A stretch of 60,000 nucleotides of DNA, from positions 13,847,837 through 13,907,836 of the forward strand of contig NC_087073.1 in the NCBI RefSeq assembly GCF_026151205.1, given 5' to 3'. Shown in pieces: positions 13,701-24,407 of this stretch. This DNA is from Bolinopsis microptera (Eukaryota; Ctenophora; Tentaculata; Lobata; Bolinopsidae). Position 1 is the first letter of the stretch, and the number at the start of each line of letters is the position of its first letter. The position numbers and the translations under genes are program-made. The notes under the pieces were generated by a model. It ran no database searches. It had not been told where the DNA came from and saw only the letters and a list, made by a program, of their open reading frames with translations.

Positions 13701-13742
13701 GAGTCAGAGGATTTCGAACAATTTGACGAGTCTACTGATTGA
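4753..13742 (+). CDS. Receptor guanylyl cyclase (single-pass membrane), 1376 aa
   Basis: It makes cGMP from GTP at the plasma membrane in response to an extracellular ligand. Exons: 4753-4792, 5353-5445, 5843-6000, 6257-6575, 6737-6904, 7053-7260, 7403-7710, 7898-8679, 8804-8971, 9167-9368, 9509-9630, 9854-9952, 10164-10279, 10481-10599, 10744-10830, 11486-11635, 11954-12227, 12645-12761, 13008-13228, 13363-13742. They total 4131 nt with every phase matching. Signal peptide [17 protein letters not shown]-receptor-like ectodomain to about 456; membrane segment about 457-479; kinase-like domain about 500-760 with HTN (635-637) for HRD and DFD (655-657) for DFG, so probably inactive; linker [11 protein letters not shown]; cyclase about 857-1046. 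In the cyclase, metal aspartates D863 and D913, guanine-specifying E909 and C983, and catalytic N990 and R994 are present. The last 330 residues are a Ser/Thr-rich tail not typical of the family. Ligand unknown. Confidence 0.93.
5624..5641. repeat. Poly-C tract in an intron of the cyclase gene
   Basis: About 16 consecutive C residues lie within intron 2. A second C run of about 20 lies at 10609-10629 in intron 14. Both are short homopolymers whose exact length may be unreliable. Confidence 0.7.
9636..9728. repeat. 9-bp tandem repeat AGTTACCAT in intron 11
   Basis: About ten near-perfect copies of the 9-mer start just after the donor of the cyclase exon ending at 9630. Because the unit is 9 bp it stays open in several frames (reading SYHSYH and so on), but it is intronic. 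It belongs to the same family as the array at 12233-12475. Confidence 0.85.
11225..11475. repeat. Cluster of GTTACCATGGTAAC-type repeats in intron 15
   Basis: The segment holds GGTAACCATGGTAAC (from 11229), three ATAGTTACC units around 11284-11312, and ATAGTTACCATAGCTGTAACC around 11444. Two related blocks ending GGACAACATAGTT and CCGACAACATAGTT (about 11278 and 11334) form an imperfect direct duplication. It fills much of the longest intron within the cyclase domain. Confidence 0.7.
12233..12475. repeat. 9-bp satellite, about 27 units, in intron 17
   Basis: ATAGTTACC and ATGGTTACC units alternate almost without interruption, making a string of overlapping palindromes centred on CCATGG and GGTAACC/GGTTACC. 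It starts within ten bases of the donor at 12228. All three + frames and one - frame stay open through it, which produces spurious VTMVTM and YHSYHG peptides. Confidence 0.9.
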
Positions 13743-14242
13743 TATTCTTAGGATTTTAGGATATTAGATTGTAAAGAAATGTTAAGTCCTTCTTGAAACT
13801 TCATCTTATCTTGATTACTTCCCATGATTCCCATCTCGTCGTTTCCCATGTACATTGTACATTGTACATTGTACATTGTATAGACTTCAACAGTTATTCC
13901 TCAAAGCGCCATATAATCACGTGACCCCAGCTATTACCAACAGTCTCCAGTTATATTGAGCGTCCAGGAAATCACTGTGGCTACAATCGTTCTCTCTTCG
14001 TTTTTAGCTTTCTCTGTGTTTGTTGATGGACGGTTAAAATTCATGATATTTGTCTTTTTGTTGTAAAAGTTTTGTTTAGTTCTTTTCTGCTTATTGCTGT
14101 GAATTTAAGACGATTTTGAATCATTTACTGACAGTAACCAATAACCATGATAAACGTTGCCATGGTAACATTTGTATTCTCCCCACCGAATATTCGTATT
14201 TTATTGTCTCTTATAACAGGCACATGAACTAAACTTAGCTTC
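13743..14242. promoter_or_regulatory. Intergenic gap between the cyclase and Ig-array genes
   Basis: This 500-bp gap must hold the cyclase 3' end and the promoter or 5' UTR of the downstream gene. Visible items are a small TGTACATT tandem repeat (about 13849-13882) and an acceptor-like TCTTATAACAG ending at 14219. A two-codon upstream ORF (ATG AAC TAA, 14224-14232) precedes the ATG at 14243. No clear TATA box or polyadenylation signal stands out. Confidence 0.4.
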
Positions 14243-17200
14243 ATGTTACGCTTTATACTGTAAGTATCAAAAAGAATTTCAGTCATCAGATATTAAAGAA
14301 ATGAAAATTAGTAGAAGGTAATAACAAATTGTTCGTTCGATTTTATAGTTTCCTAAACTATATCGCTCTTAAATAACCAACTAACTTTTCAGTCTTGCCC
14401 TGGTGGCAGTAGCGTTAGCTGACAAGCCTGACAATGAGGTACCCTTGGAGGATATCCCTGAAATGCTTCCCGAGGTTGATTCTGCTATGGTATCGGAGAG
14501 CGAGGCTGCAGCTGCAGCCATCACTGCTAAGGCTGCTGCTGCTGCCGCTGCAAATGCTGCTGCTGCTAAAGCTGCCTTGGAACGTAAGTTCACTCTTTAT
14601 ATTTCCAATTTTTACATTTTTCAACTGATCTAGTTACGTTTAATTTCTATGTGATCAATTCTTTAAAGTAAAGTTGAATCTCAACAATTAACGTATAATT
14701 TTGTAGATTTCTATTCTTACTTTAGATTGTTTGATCTGTTTAACAATTTTGAATAATTGTTTACTAAATCCTTATGTTTTTCAGCGGTTGTATTCAAACA
14801 TAAGAGTGAGTATAATTAATCATACATGTTAAATATTTCACGAGGAATTTGTAACCATATGTTAAAACTGTGAAGTGTGGAAATATGGGACATAAGTTTT
14901 AATTTAATGAACGGCAGCGGTTGTGCCAGTTACCATAGTTACAGCGGTTGTGCCAGTTCAAACTTTGAAGGATCGTTGTCGAATAAAACACGTCCAGTAT
15001 TAAATATTGTCTACTTTGAGATACATTTTCAGTAAATTCCAAAGATTTGTTCCAAATTCAACATCTTGTCGACATTAATAAAGGCCACACACATTAACTA
15101 CTGATTGGGTGTGACTGCATTCGAACGTAGGATCTAGCCATGCAAACAAAAAAGCAGATATTATACGCAATATTATAATCTCTCCACTCCACGCAGAATC
15201 TGACCTTGAACACTTCGAGTCTCCTGACAAAGCCAGGCACATCACCGCTGTCAAGGGATCCAGAATCAAGTTCTCATTCTTGATAAGGAACGCGTACAAT
15301 GTTAAGTGTGTCATCTGGTACAAATACGATCATCACAGTAAAGTCAACAGACGTATCAATCCTACTGGCAGGTAACTAGTGACCATGGTAACAGTAACCA
15401 TGGTAGGCCAGTTGGTAATCTAGCTAGGCACACCTGGGGCACAATATTGAAATTCCTGGGGCACAGTTGGGGCAAAAAGTTACTTGGGGCACACTTGGGG
15501 CATAGTCGGGGCAAATACAGTGGGGGCACACTTGGGGCACAGTCGAGGCAAAAAATGACTTGAAGAACAGTTTTGGGAAACTAAACACACTTGGGACACC
15601 ATTAGGGCACAGCTGGGGCAAAAAGTTACTTGGGACACACTTGGGGCACAATCGGGGCAAAAACAGTTGGAGCACAGTTGAAAAACTAAGTAGGGAAACT
15701 GAACACAGTTGGGGCAAGGAGCTACTTGGGGCACAGTTAAGCCCTGAAGTTGAGGCCTGATGAAGCAAATTGGTAAGGGTAAACGATCTTCTTGTGTAAT
15801 AGTAACTTGCCTTAATACAAGAATTTTTCCTAAACTGTGCTTCTGATCATTTTTTTGCCTCAACTGTGCTTCAACTGTTTTTGTCCCGATTGTGCCCCAA
15901 GATTACCAAATTCCCCCATGGTAATATTAACCCTGGTAACAGGGTAACTCAAGCGATTATCACATCTTATCATAGGTAATTTTAATGTTATTAGACCACT
16001 AACCCTCTCACTACTAAACTCTGACCACTCTGACCACTCTAACTACAGGTTCTCTGTGTGGTCCTACAAGTCTAAGAGTGTCTACTCCCTCCAAATAGAA
16101 GATGTCAGACCAGACGATGCTGGATACTACCGTTCTCTCATCATGTATAATAACGGCATGAGCAAGACAGATCTGTACTACAAACTGACTGTCAGTGACA
16201 AACCAAGTAAGTAACCTCCAACATTCTAGGAACTTAAAGAAAAGGAAGTTTTTCAATCACAGCAGACTTTGTACTATCTTTAAAGACTAACTGACTTCAA
16301 CCCCTTCAGCTGATAACCTGAACAAACTCCAGCTCCGAGGATCTGACATCGTGTTCCGAACCCGGAAACCAGCTGGTGCCTCCGTCACCTGGTACCGTGT
16401 CTCCGGCAGCCACAGGATCCGGATCAGCGAGACCGGTGGTCCCAAATACTTCATCCTGGAGGGAGAGGAGAAACTTGTGGTAGCTGATGTCGGTCCTGAA
16501 GATATCGGGGTTTACATGGCACTCGTGAAGAAAGGCAGTCAAGTCATCACCAGAGTGTACTTTAAAGCAACCAAGTTGGACTACCACAGACGACCCACTG
16601 TAGTGAAGGCTAAGGAGTACTACACTGTTAAACTGAGCTTCAACCTGCCCCGAACTGCTGTAAACAAGCTCAAGGGTATATCCTGGTACCACACCCGTCC
16701 CTTCGTGCAGATCAGGTACCTCTTGATACTGTACCACATGTATTAGTTATAAAATATACATGCTTTGAATGGTTTTTACCAACACTGATCTGTCTAAATC
16801 TTGAGTTTTCCATTGATATCAACTGCTTTAAACAACCTCTAAACTCTAATGTAATCCGTCTCTTCCATTTACAGCCAGTCTAAAGGGAAGTACCCAAAAT
16901 ACCAATTGGAGAACCAGAAGATGACGCTGGTCATCAACAAGTTGGATGTTAGTGATGAAGGCTACTACGTTGCTGTTATCGAGTTTGCTAACTACAAAAC
17001 TGAGGCCCTCTTCCTTGTCAAAGTAGAGAAACTACCAGGTTTGGAAAGGAACTAATCGTAATTTTTTCAATTCCTAACATAGGGCTTAGTATACTAATTA
17101 CATATCCTGCCTATATGTCGAGTGAGGATCTGTTAACGATATCTTGTGATAGATAGTTTTACTAACAGTTGTTTAATTTCCAGTGAAAGCTCTGGTACCA

Positions 17201-20200
17201 AAGGAACTGAAGATAATGTGGGGACAAGGTGCTGTATTCAGCTTCAGAGTACCGAAAGGAGTAACAGTACAGAAAGTAGACTGGACCTTCTACCACAAGA
17301 AAGGCAGTGTCAGCCACTCCATTAAAGCTGATAAACGGATCACATTTGAGAAGAACAGTCCCGACTACTCTCTGAAGATGTCCTGGTGTACTGAACACGA
17401 TGTAGGGTTCTACAAAGCTGTAGTGACTACAGATGCTAATGAAGAGTTACCTGTCCTGTTCTTCTTGCGAGTAGACGGGGAACCTCCTAGTGTTAAACCA
17501 GAGGTAGTTGTCTCACATTTGGGGGATAACGTTACCATGGGGATCTCGTTCAAGAACGCTAGGAAGATCAAGAGTATTGACTGGATGCACATCAACCCTA
17601 ACAGAAGAGTGGACCCCAGCAAGAGGATTAGTTTCACCAAGTCTAAGGATGGAATGAAGAGAACAGTTCTTGTCAAGAGCATCGAACAACAAGACGCAGG
17701 TTTGAACATAGTGTTGCCAGATTAAAATGAAAACATATTTCTTTTCGTTTTCGTCCTTTTACAGGATTAAGTACGAACATTATTTGATATAGCAATAGTA
17801 AAAGTAACTTTACCAGGATTCTACGAGGCTATCATAACCCTGGAGGACGGATACAGAACCCGAGCTAGGTTTCTGATAAAGGTGAAGGGAGACGAGGCTC
17901 ACGTCTGTAAGTTATAATATAACCCGACTGTTTATCAATAATAGCTGTGTTATTTCGGGGGGTTTTTTTTTCGAGCTGTAAAACACTTGCCTTGTTAATA
18001 AACATCATGTTATTTGTAACAATTCCCTTCCTCAGTGCTCCAGACTCCAGCTGCAGCCTTCACCCCGACTGGTATACCCAACGGACAGCCCGGCACATCC
18101 TCCCGTCCTATTAAAACACAGAACGTAGTCGGACAAACTGTCATTCTGGCTGGTTTCCTCGGAAATGTTCCTGTTGATAAGATCAACTGGTATCGTGTTA
18201 TTGGAAACAAGAGGAGGCAAATATCCCCCGGCAAGAAGTATGATTTTTTAAATTTTAAAACACTTTTAAATATTTAAAATTTTAATGATCAGAAATCGTT
18301 GAAATATTTTTTTAAATATTTAAAATTTTAATGATCAGAAATCATGGAAACAGTACCCACCAACCACGTTAACAGTTACAATGGAAGCAGCGACAATGGT
18401 AATAGCAACTATGGCAACAGTATCCATGGTAACAGGATCCATGAAAACAATAACCGTGGTAACAGGTCTTCATCTCAGATACGAGGTAATCAAGAAAGGA
18501 ACGTACGTGTTTTTGGTGGTGAAAGAAGTAACAAAAGCAGACAGAGGACAGTACGTGCTAGCTGTCAGAACAAAGCACGGAAAGAACCTTGTAGCTTACT
18601 ACATTATGACAATCGAGGGAACTAGTTAGTTGAAATTAATTCATCAATTGTCTGATATCAGCTAAATATGCTCGGTTTTTTCGGCAAAGCAAATGAATTT
18701 TAGTTATAGAGCTACTGTGGAAATATTCCCTGTTTCAACACTTATATGTATAGCCACCATCTGCAGTGCATATTCCTCGTTGTACTAATTCCTAAAATTC
18801 TTTCAGAGCCACTTCACACGATCCATCAGTTCAAGAGTCCCCTAGCCCATCACCTGGATATATTCTTCAACAGCGGAGGTCACATCAGCGGGGTAGAGTT
18901 CTACAGACTGAACCCCACCACTCTCATAAAGTCAGACAATGTCAAGTACAAGATAGAGGGCCACAAGCTCAGGATCCTTCAGATAGAGTGGGAGGATGAG
19001 GGGTACTACCAGGCTGTCATCAACGTGGGAGGGAGGAAAGTCACTAAATACTTCCAGATTACTGTCAACGGGGTGATACCTGACACTGTAGACTTCGAGC
19101 CTATCAACCAGGCTGAGAAGATACAAGCTGTGGCTGGGTCTAAGATAGCCCTAAACTTTGAGCTGATGTACGGTAAAAACATCAAGAGTATCGTTTGGTA
19201 CAAGTTCGATCCTAAGACCAAGAAATCCACCCCAATCAGACCCTCAGGACGTGTAGCGATAAAGACCAAGGGTACCAAGTCCTCTCTTCTGATGGCTCGT
19301 GTTAGATTCGCTGATGCGGGTTACTACAGGGTCCTTGTTAAATACATGGGTAGGATGACAGACGGTCTCTTCAATGTCATTGTCAAGGCCGAGCCTAGTA
19401 AGTTTTATATTTATATTGCATTCTTTTATAAAAGGTTACAATAAGGTCATAGGCCAATAAGGCCATAGCTCAAACATTATTATTGAGTGTTAAATTGTTT
19501 TGCGAAAAAATGTTGATACTACGAATCAGCCAAATATTTTTTATTACACTGATAGTTCCAAACCATCTTTCTATACGTCTATCGTAAATTCTTCAGAAAT
19601 CGTGAACCCCTGCGAGACCCACCTAGGAGGAACAGTAGTGTTCAGCGTCCATGAACCCAGCAGCACCATCATTACCAAGATCCACTGGTTCAGGATTGTG
19701 GACGACGTGCCTCGGTACGTACGAGGGCACCGCACGTGCATACCACGTGTGGTTACCATGTGCATTATACGTGTGGTTACCATGTGCATTATACGTGCAT
19801 ACCACGTGGTTTTATACGTGCACGAACATGACATGTCAGTGACGAAGCTGTCAATGTGTTGATAGATTCCTGACAATCCTATCTGACCCGCGTGTAATGT
19901 TGTGTGTTCTGAAATGTGTGTAATGTAAAGAGTGGATGATGCTTCGGGATCAGTCCGGCAATTTAAATCAGGGTGAAATGTCGTCCAAACCCCTGACGTT
20001 GTACCATCATTTTAAAGACTTAATTAAGCGAATTTAAACTAGATAAATACCGTCTAAATATTATGACGTTGTTTCTTATTAAGGTTAAACACTTAAACTA
20101 ACTTAAACTAAATCTGCAGATAGATTAAAACAGCATATATTCTGACGTAATCCCTTTGTAGACTCAAACTAACCAGTTACTGACGTAATCCCCTGCCAGA

Positions 20201-23200
20201 CCCATCAAAGAGGGAGACCAGTTCCAAGTGACTGACAAGAACCGTCAATTGACTATCTCTGGGGTTCAGGACTGTGATATTGGCATGTACCAAGCAGTAC
20301 TTACTACTAACGATGGGGAGACTAAGGACGAGTATTTCGCTATTAGAGCTGAAGGTTTGGACAGGCACCTTGATACTCATATTATGCTGCTATTACAGTT
20401 TAAAGTCTTTCGGTGATAAACACAAAGATGCATTTCAATAACATAAGTGAGCTCTGTTTTGGAAGTTAGAGGATGAGATATATGAGATCTGGTTCTAATA
20501 AGTCGATTTATTCGATACTCCAGTAGTCACCATGGTAACATGTGTGTTAGTTAGAAACTAAACTACCCCCTCCTCACAGATGTTGAGCCCCCAATGAGAA
20601 TTATAAAAGCTACAGAATACTGGACAGTAACTCTCTCCTTCCAATACTCCCTTGTACCTGGTGACCAGGTTAAGAGTATCAGATGGTTCCACCTCTCTGA
20701 TCCTCGACGAGAACTCAAAACTTCCCCTGGTAAGGATCTTAGAATAGATTCAACATCTTATTTCACCTAAAATATTGAAATTTTAAGCCCCTAAATATCA
20801 GCTAACCAAGGATCTAAGCACTTCGTGTCCAGGAAAGTACAAGAAGTACAGCGTCACCGCGGACAGGAAAAGTATGACGATCACAAAACTGAAACCTGCT
20901 CTAGACGAGGGCTGTTATATTGCTGTGGTAGATCTTGGAGATTACACTCTCAGAGCTCTCTTCAGATTGGAAGTCAAACCTCTGCCACGTATGTTATAAA
21001 TAAATCTCTTAGCATAAATTCATGCCACTTTGGATACCATCTCTATGTTAATTTTGATATATTTTCTAGCTGTATTACTTTCAAAAGGCCTAAATATTCT
21101 TGTTTCAGCTCGCAAACCCAAGGTACACATCACCAAAGTAAAGTGGGGACAGAACGTTATCTTCAGTTTCGAATCGCCCAAGAACGTCGAGATTAAAGGG
21201 ATCTCCTGGACCTATGTGAACGGGGGCAAGACCAGGAAAGTGGTGGCTGACGGAAAGAAGATCAAGACTGAAGAGTGCTCACCCCAAATACTACCTGACA
21301 GTTAACTGGGTGGACAGACCTGACGCTGGATTCTACAACTGTGAGGTTGCTACTGCTGACGGAGAGAAACTCCCGGTTTCCTTCAAGCTGGTCGTGGAGG
21401 GAGAAAGTGAGTTACTCTCAGAACTGTTGTTCATGTCTCAGTTGATATTGCTTATTTTCGTGTAATTTAACTGTTAGTCTACCATTTATTATCGAAATTC
21501 AATTTAAATTCAATCCATTCTCAGAGCCAGCAGAGATTCCAAGAGTGATAGAGACCTTCATGCACGACACTGTTACCATGGGATTCGAGTTCGACCACCG
21601 CTCCCCCGTCAAGAAAGTTACCTGGTTCCACATGGTTGGCAAGAACAAGATTCCCGTTCACAACGGCAAGAAATACGTACAGAAATCTCCGGCTGAGAAC
21701 AGGTTCAAGAGAACCATGGACATTGTGTACGTGAACGCTAAAGATAAGGGTCTGTACATAGCTGAGACGGAGCTGGAGGACGGCTACCATACTAGAGCTA
21801 TCTTTGAGATCAAGATTGTGGGAGACAAGCTTAGGAACATCGTTCTGAAACCGTACAGCAGGACTTCTGCTAACAACAAACCTGCTCAACCTCTAACCTT
21901 CCCCCATGAGCCTGCTAGTAAGTAGCAAAACACGCTGTTTTAATTATTGTTACCATGGTAACAGTTACCATTGTTACAGTAACCATGGTTACAGTCACCA
22001 TTGTTACAGTTACCATTGTTACAGTAACCATGGTAACGATCCCGTAACAATCACCATGGTAACAGTAAACCAGAACTTATTCTGCTTAGCTAGTTTTAAA
22101 ACTTGATTCCGTTATTTAAATATTTCATGCTATGTTATGTGCTTTATTAAATTTGTTCGAATCATTCGTAATAGGTCTTTACTATGTCACTAGACTCAAT
22201 CTTATCCTTTCCTCTGCAGTATTCCTGGGAACTCCCGAGGATCCCCAGAAAGTCATTGCTAGAGTTGGAGGTGTTGCTCAGCTGGTCTTCAAATTAGAGG
22301 AGATCTCCCCTGACAAGCTGTACTGGTACTACGTTGACAGTCACGGTAACAAACGGGTCATCGCTAAAACTGAGAACATGAAGAAGTTCAATGTTCACGA
22401 CACCAGGAAGTTCAACGCTTACAGGTTTGGGATTTTATGATTATTCGTCCGTAGGACGGGTTTCCAGCTTTTTTACTGAAGCTCATGATTACTTGTTTTA
22501 AAATCGATAACTTTTTAACTTCCTTTTAAGTTTTTAACGTTTTAACTTTTCTTGTGAGCTGATTACTGTTCTGTTATGTGTAACCAGAGGCCCTGGATTG
22601 AAGGTTGATTAATTAAACTTTCGCACATCTTCATATTCTATATAATGTAAAACTTATATTCAGTTATTTAATGACTTCATACTCTGCAGGATGCAGGACA
22701 AGAAAGCAGGAAAGAACACATTCTACTACTTCCTGACAGTTTCACATCTAAGTGTCAATGATGGTGGTATCTACTACGCTAGACTGGCTGATTCTGCCCA
22801 GTCTATCAAACTCTACTTCAGACTCATGGTCCAGGGTCACTGTAAGTTACTTTCTTATTTCTCATTTTAGTTTTACTTTCCATAGCATCACTGATTTTAA
22901 AATATATTGGCACGATTTATTTCCGGCCGTTTCCACGAGAGTTTGATAACGTAATACGTTATTATCTCTTATTTAATAATACTAATAACTTAGTAATTTA
23001 AGTTTTAGTTTCTCATCATTGATTTTAACATGACCGGGAAATGAATTGTGCCAACCTCATGAGCTGGCACAATTTATTTCCGGTCACATATAATCATGCT
23101 CTATCTTCCAATGGTTACCTTGTCCACAACCCCCGCACGAAGAAGAACCATGTGACTATGCAGTTTTACGGTAATCTTATCGAGCTGGATAACACGACTC

Positions 23201-24407
23201 AAAAGTATACTTTGACCCTAATAGGCTGGGAACAAATCACAACAAACAAATCTCACTGATTCGATTTTAATTCTTCCTCATTCGACCTGCCACTCATCCC
23301 ACTCATTTTCCCACTCCCTAGAGGTTGGCAAAGCATCTTCATGCTATCCTCTTGTGGGCCATCCAGGTCCAGTGTCTCTCCACATATTTTCACACTGTAT
23401 TTAACACTAACGTTACCCAGGGAACCAAGGAGTCCAATACACCAGAGCCAACGTTCACTTGTGGCACGATGTTACTATAGGACTGAAGGATCCCAGTACG
23501 TTTGTAAAGTGCTCTCTGACGAGTGTGAACTGGTATAGACTGTACCCTCTAGAACAGATTGCCACCAGCAAGAAACATGAGTTTGGGAACAAGAACCTCG
23601 AACTTACCATCAGGTTAGGGATTGCTGTTAACTTACTGTTAACCCTGGAGGGTTCCTCTTTTGGTGTAGCATCTGCCAAGAGGGATGATAATCAGGAATA
23701 ATTTACAAAATCATACTTCTGGGCAGTAACAGATTGAAAACTAACAGATGTATAACATCACTGAAGCGTTCAATGATAATGCCATATCCTAGGTATACCA
23801 ACTGGGTAGATGCAGGATACTATAAAGCTGTTGTGACGATTGACGGAGCCTACGATTTCGAGGTCATCTTCCTCGTCAGTGTCAGTGGAGAGATCAGCTG
23901 TAAGTATTTACTGTCTAGTATTATTACTAGAGTTTTACTATTATCCGTCTATTTTACTATTCTCCTTCTCTGGTCAAATTGTGATACAACTAGCAATTTT
24001 TCGCAATTTCATAAGACGTTTGAATTTTACGAACACTGGTTTTATGTCAATAACACGTATCACAGCTTGATTTGATATTGTCATTTTCATTGTACATAGT
24101 CATACTATTCGCTGTACTATTTCGATCAAATCAATACGCGGCATAGAGAAGACCAATTCTCTATATGACAAGTTGTTACAAACCACGCCTAGAGAATAAA
24201 CTGTTTTCAGAGCTTTATCTCTTCTTCAATTGTATAGCAGGAAGTCGGAACCGAAATTTGTTGATATTATCAGTTTTCCTGGCAAGTTGTTAGTCAGTGA
24301 TGACACGTTGTTATAACTCTGTTAATACCATATCTTCCCCAGCGGATAATGTGAACATGCCCACAAGAATCCTTGCTCTGGACAGAGAAGCCTTCTGGAT
24401 CCATTAA
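14243..24407 (+). CDS. Secreted 14-domain Ig-like array protein, about 1555 aa
   Basis: No family is recognised by name. Exons: 14243-14259, 14393-14583, 14785-14805, 15197-15371, 16049-16206, 16310-16715, 16875-17038, 17184-17699, 17817-17906, 18036-18237, 18479-18624, 18807-19397, 19597-19714, 20200-20354, 20580-20729, 20833-20988, 21109-21406, 21525-21917, 22220-22424, 22690-22841, 23421-23613, 23793-23899, 24343-24407. Signal peptide MLRFILLALVAVALA, then an acidic and Ala-rich stretch to about residue 70, then 14 domains of about 90-110 residues. Each has an Ig-type C-strand W followed by D-x-G-x-Y (such as DAGYYR, DEGYYV, DVGFYK). The Cys after that Tyr is replaced by Ala, Ser, Val or others in nearly all domains. 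No C-terminal membrane segment is seen, so it is probably a secreted matrix-type protein. Exon 17 carries one extra C at 21282-21285 that breaks the frame; neighbouring phases agree only if it is skipped. Confidence 0.85.
14785..14805 (+). other. 21-nt microexon of the Ig-array gene
   Basis: CAG|CG...AAG A|GTGAGT bounds a 21-nt exon (phase 1 to 1) that adds seven residues (PVVFKHK) between the Ala-rich segment and the first Ig domain. Being a multiple of three and symmetric in phase, it could be skipped without a frame change. A near copy of its start (CAGCGGTTGTG) occurs twice downstream, at about 14916-14953. Confidence 0.6.
15428..15745. repeat. Degenerate G-run minisatellite in intron 4 of the Ig gene
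   Basis: Blocks like TTGGGGCACA, GTTGGGGCAAAAAGTTACT and ACTTGGGGCACAC recur roughly every 30-35 bp for over 300 bp. The many GGGG runs on + (CCCC on -) keep frames open on the - strand, giving Cys/Pro/Leu-rich spurious peptides. Similar text fades out to about 15900. Confidence 0.75.
18264..18343. repeat. 46-bp direct duplication in intron 10 of the Ig gene
   Basis: TTTAAATATTTAAAATTTTA followed by ATGATCAGAAATC occurs at about 18265-18297 and again at about 18311-18343. The copies are nearly identical, suggesting a recent local duplication. The rest of this intron (18345-18470) is a run of ATGGTAACAG-type units. Confidence 0.75.
19733..19825. repeat. 24-bp tandem repeat with ACGTG cores in intron 13
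   Basis: GTGTGGTTACCATGTGCATTATAC occurs twice in tandem from 19747, flanked by partial copies (GCACGTGCATACCACGTG). It contains the GGTTACCAT core common in this window plus CACGTG and TACGTG palindromes. The flanking parts are inverted relative to each other, so a hairpin is possible. Confidence 0.75.
21948..22070. repeat. Palindromic GTTACCATGGTAAC repeat in intron 18
   Basis: GTTACCATGGTAACAGTTAC, followed by alternating CATTGTTACAGT and AACCATGGTTACAGT blocks, makes about eight overlapping palindromic units. It is the most regular example of the dispersed palindrome family outside the 12.2-kb array. Confidence 0.85.

Noticed and set aside
14381-14628. Overlapping open frames opposite the Ala-rich segment
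   Set aside because: The + frame with signal peptide and matching splice phases (MLRFILLALVAVALA then DKPDNE) explains the region. The others are shadows of GCT/GCA-rich sequence.
15424-15863. Minus-strand frames rich in Cys, Pro and Leu
   Set aside because: Translation of the degenerate GGGGCA minisatellite inside an intron of the Ig-array gene.
23041-23259. 72-codon frame with a YTLTLIGWE segment resembling an Ig strand
   Set aside because: It lies in an intron. The exons on either side (ending 22841, starting 23421) join in phase without it and already give complete domains, and no fitting acceptor and donor pair was found. It may be an exon remnant.
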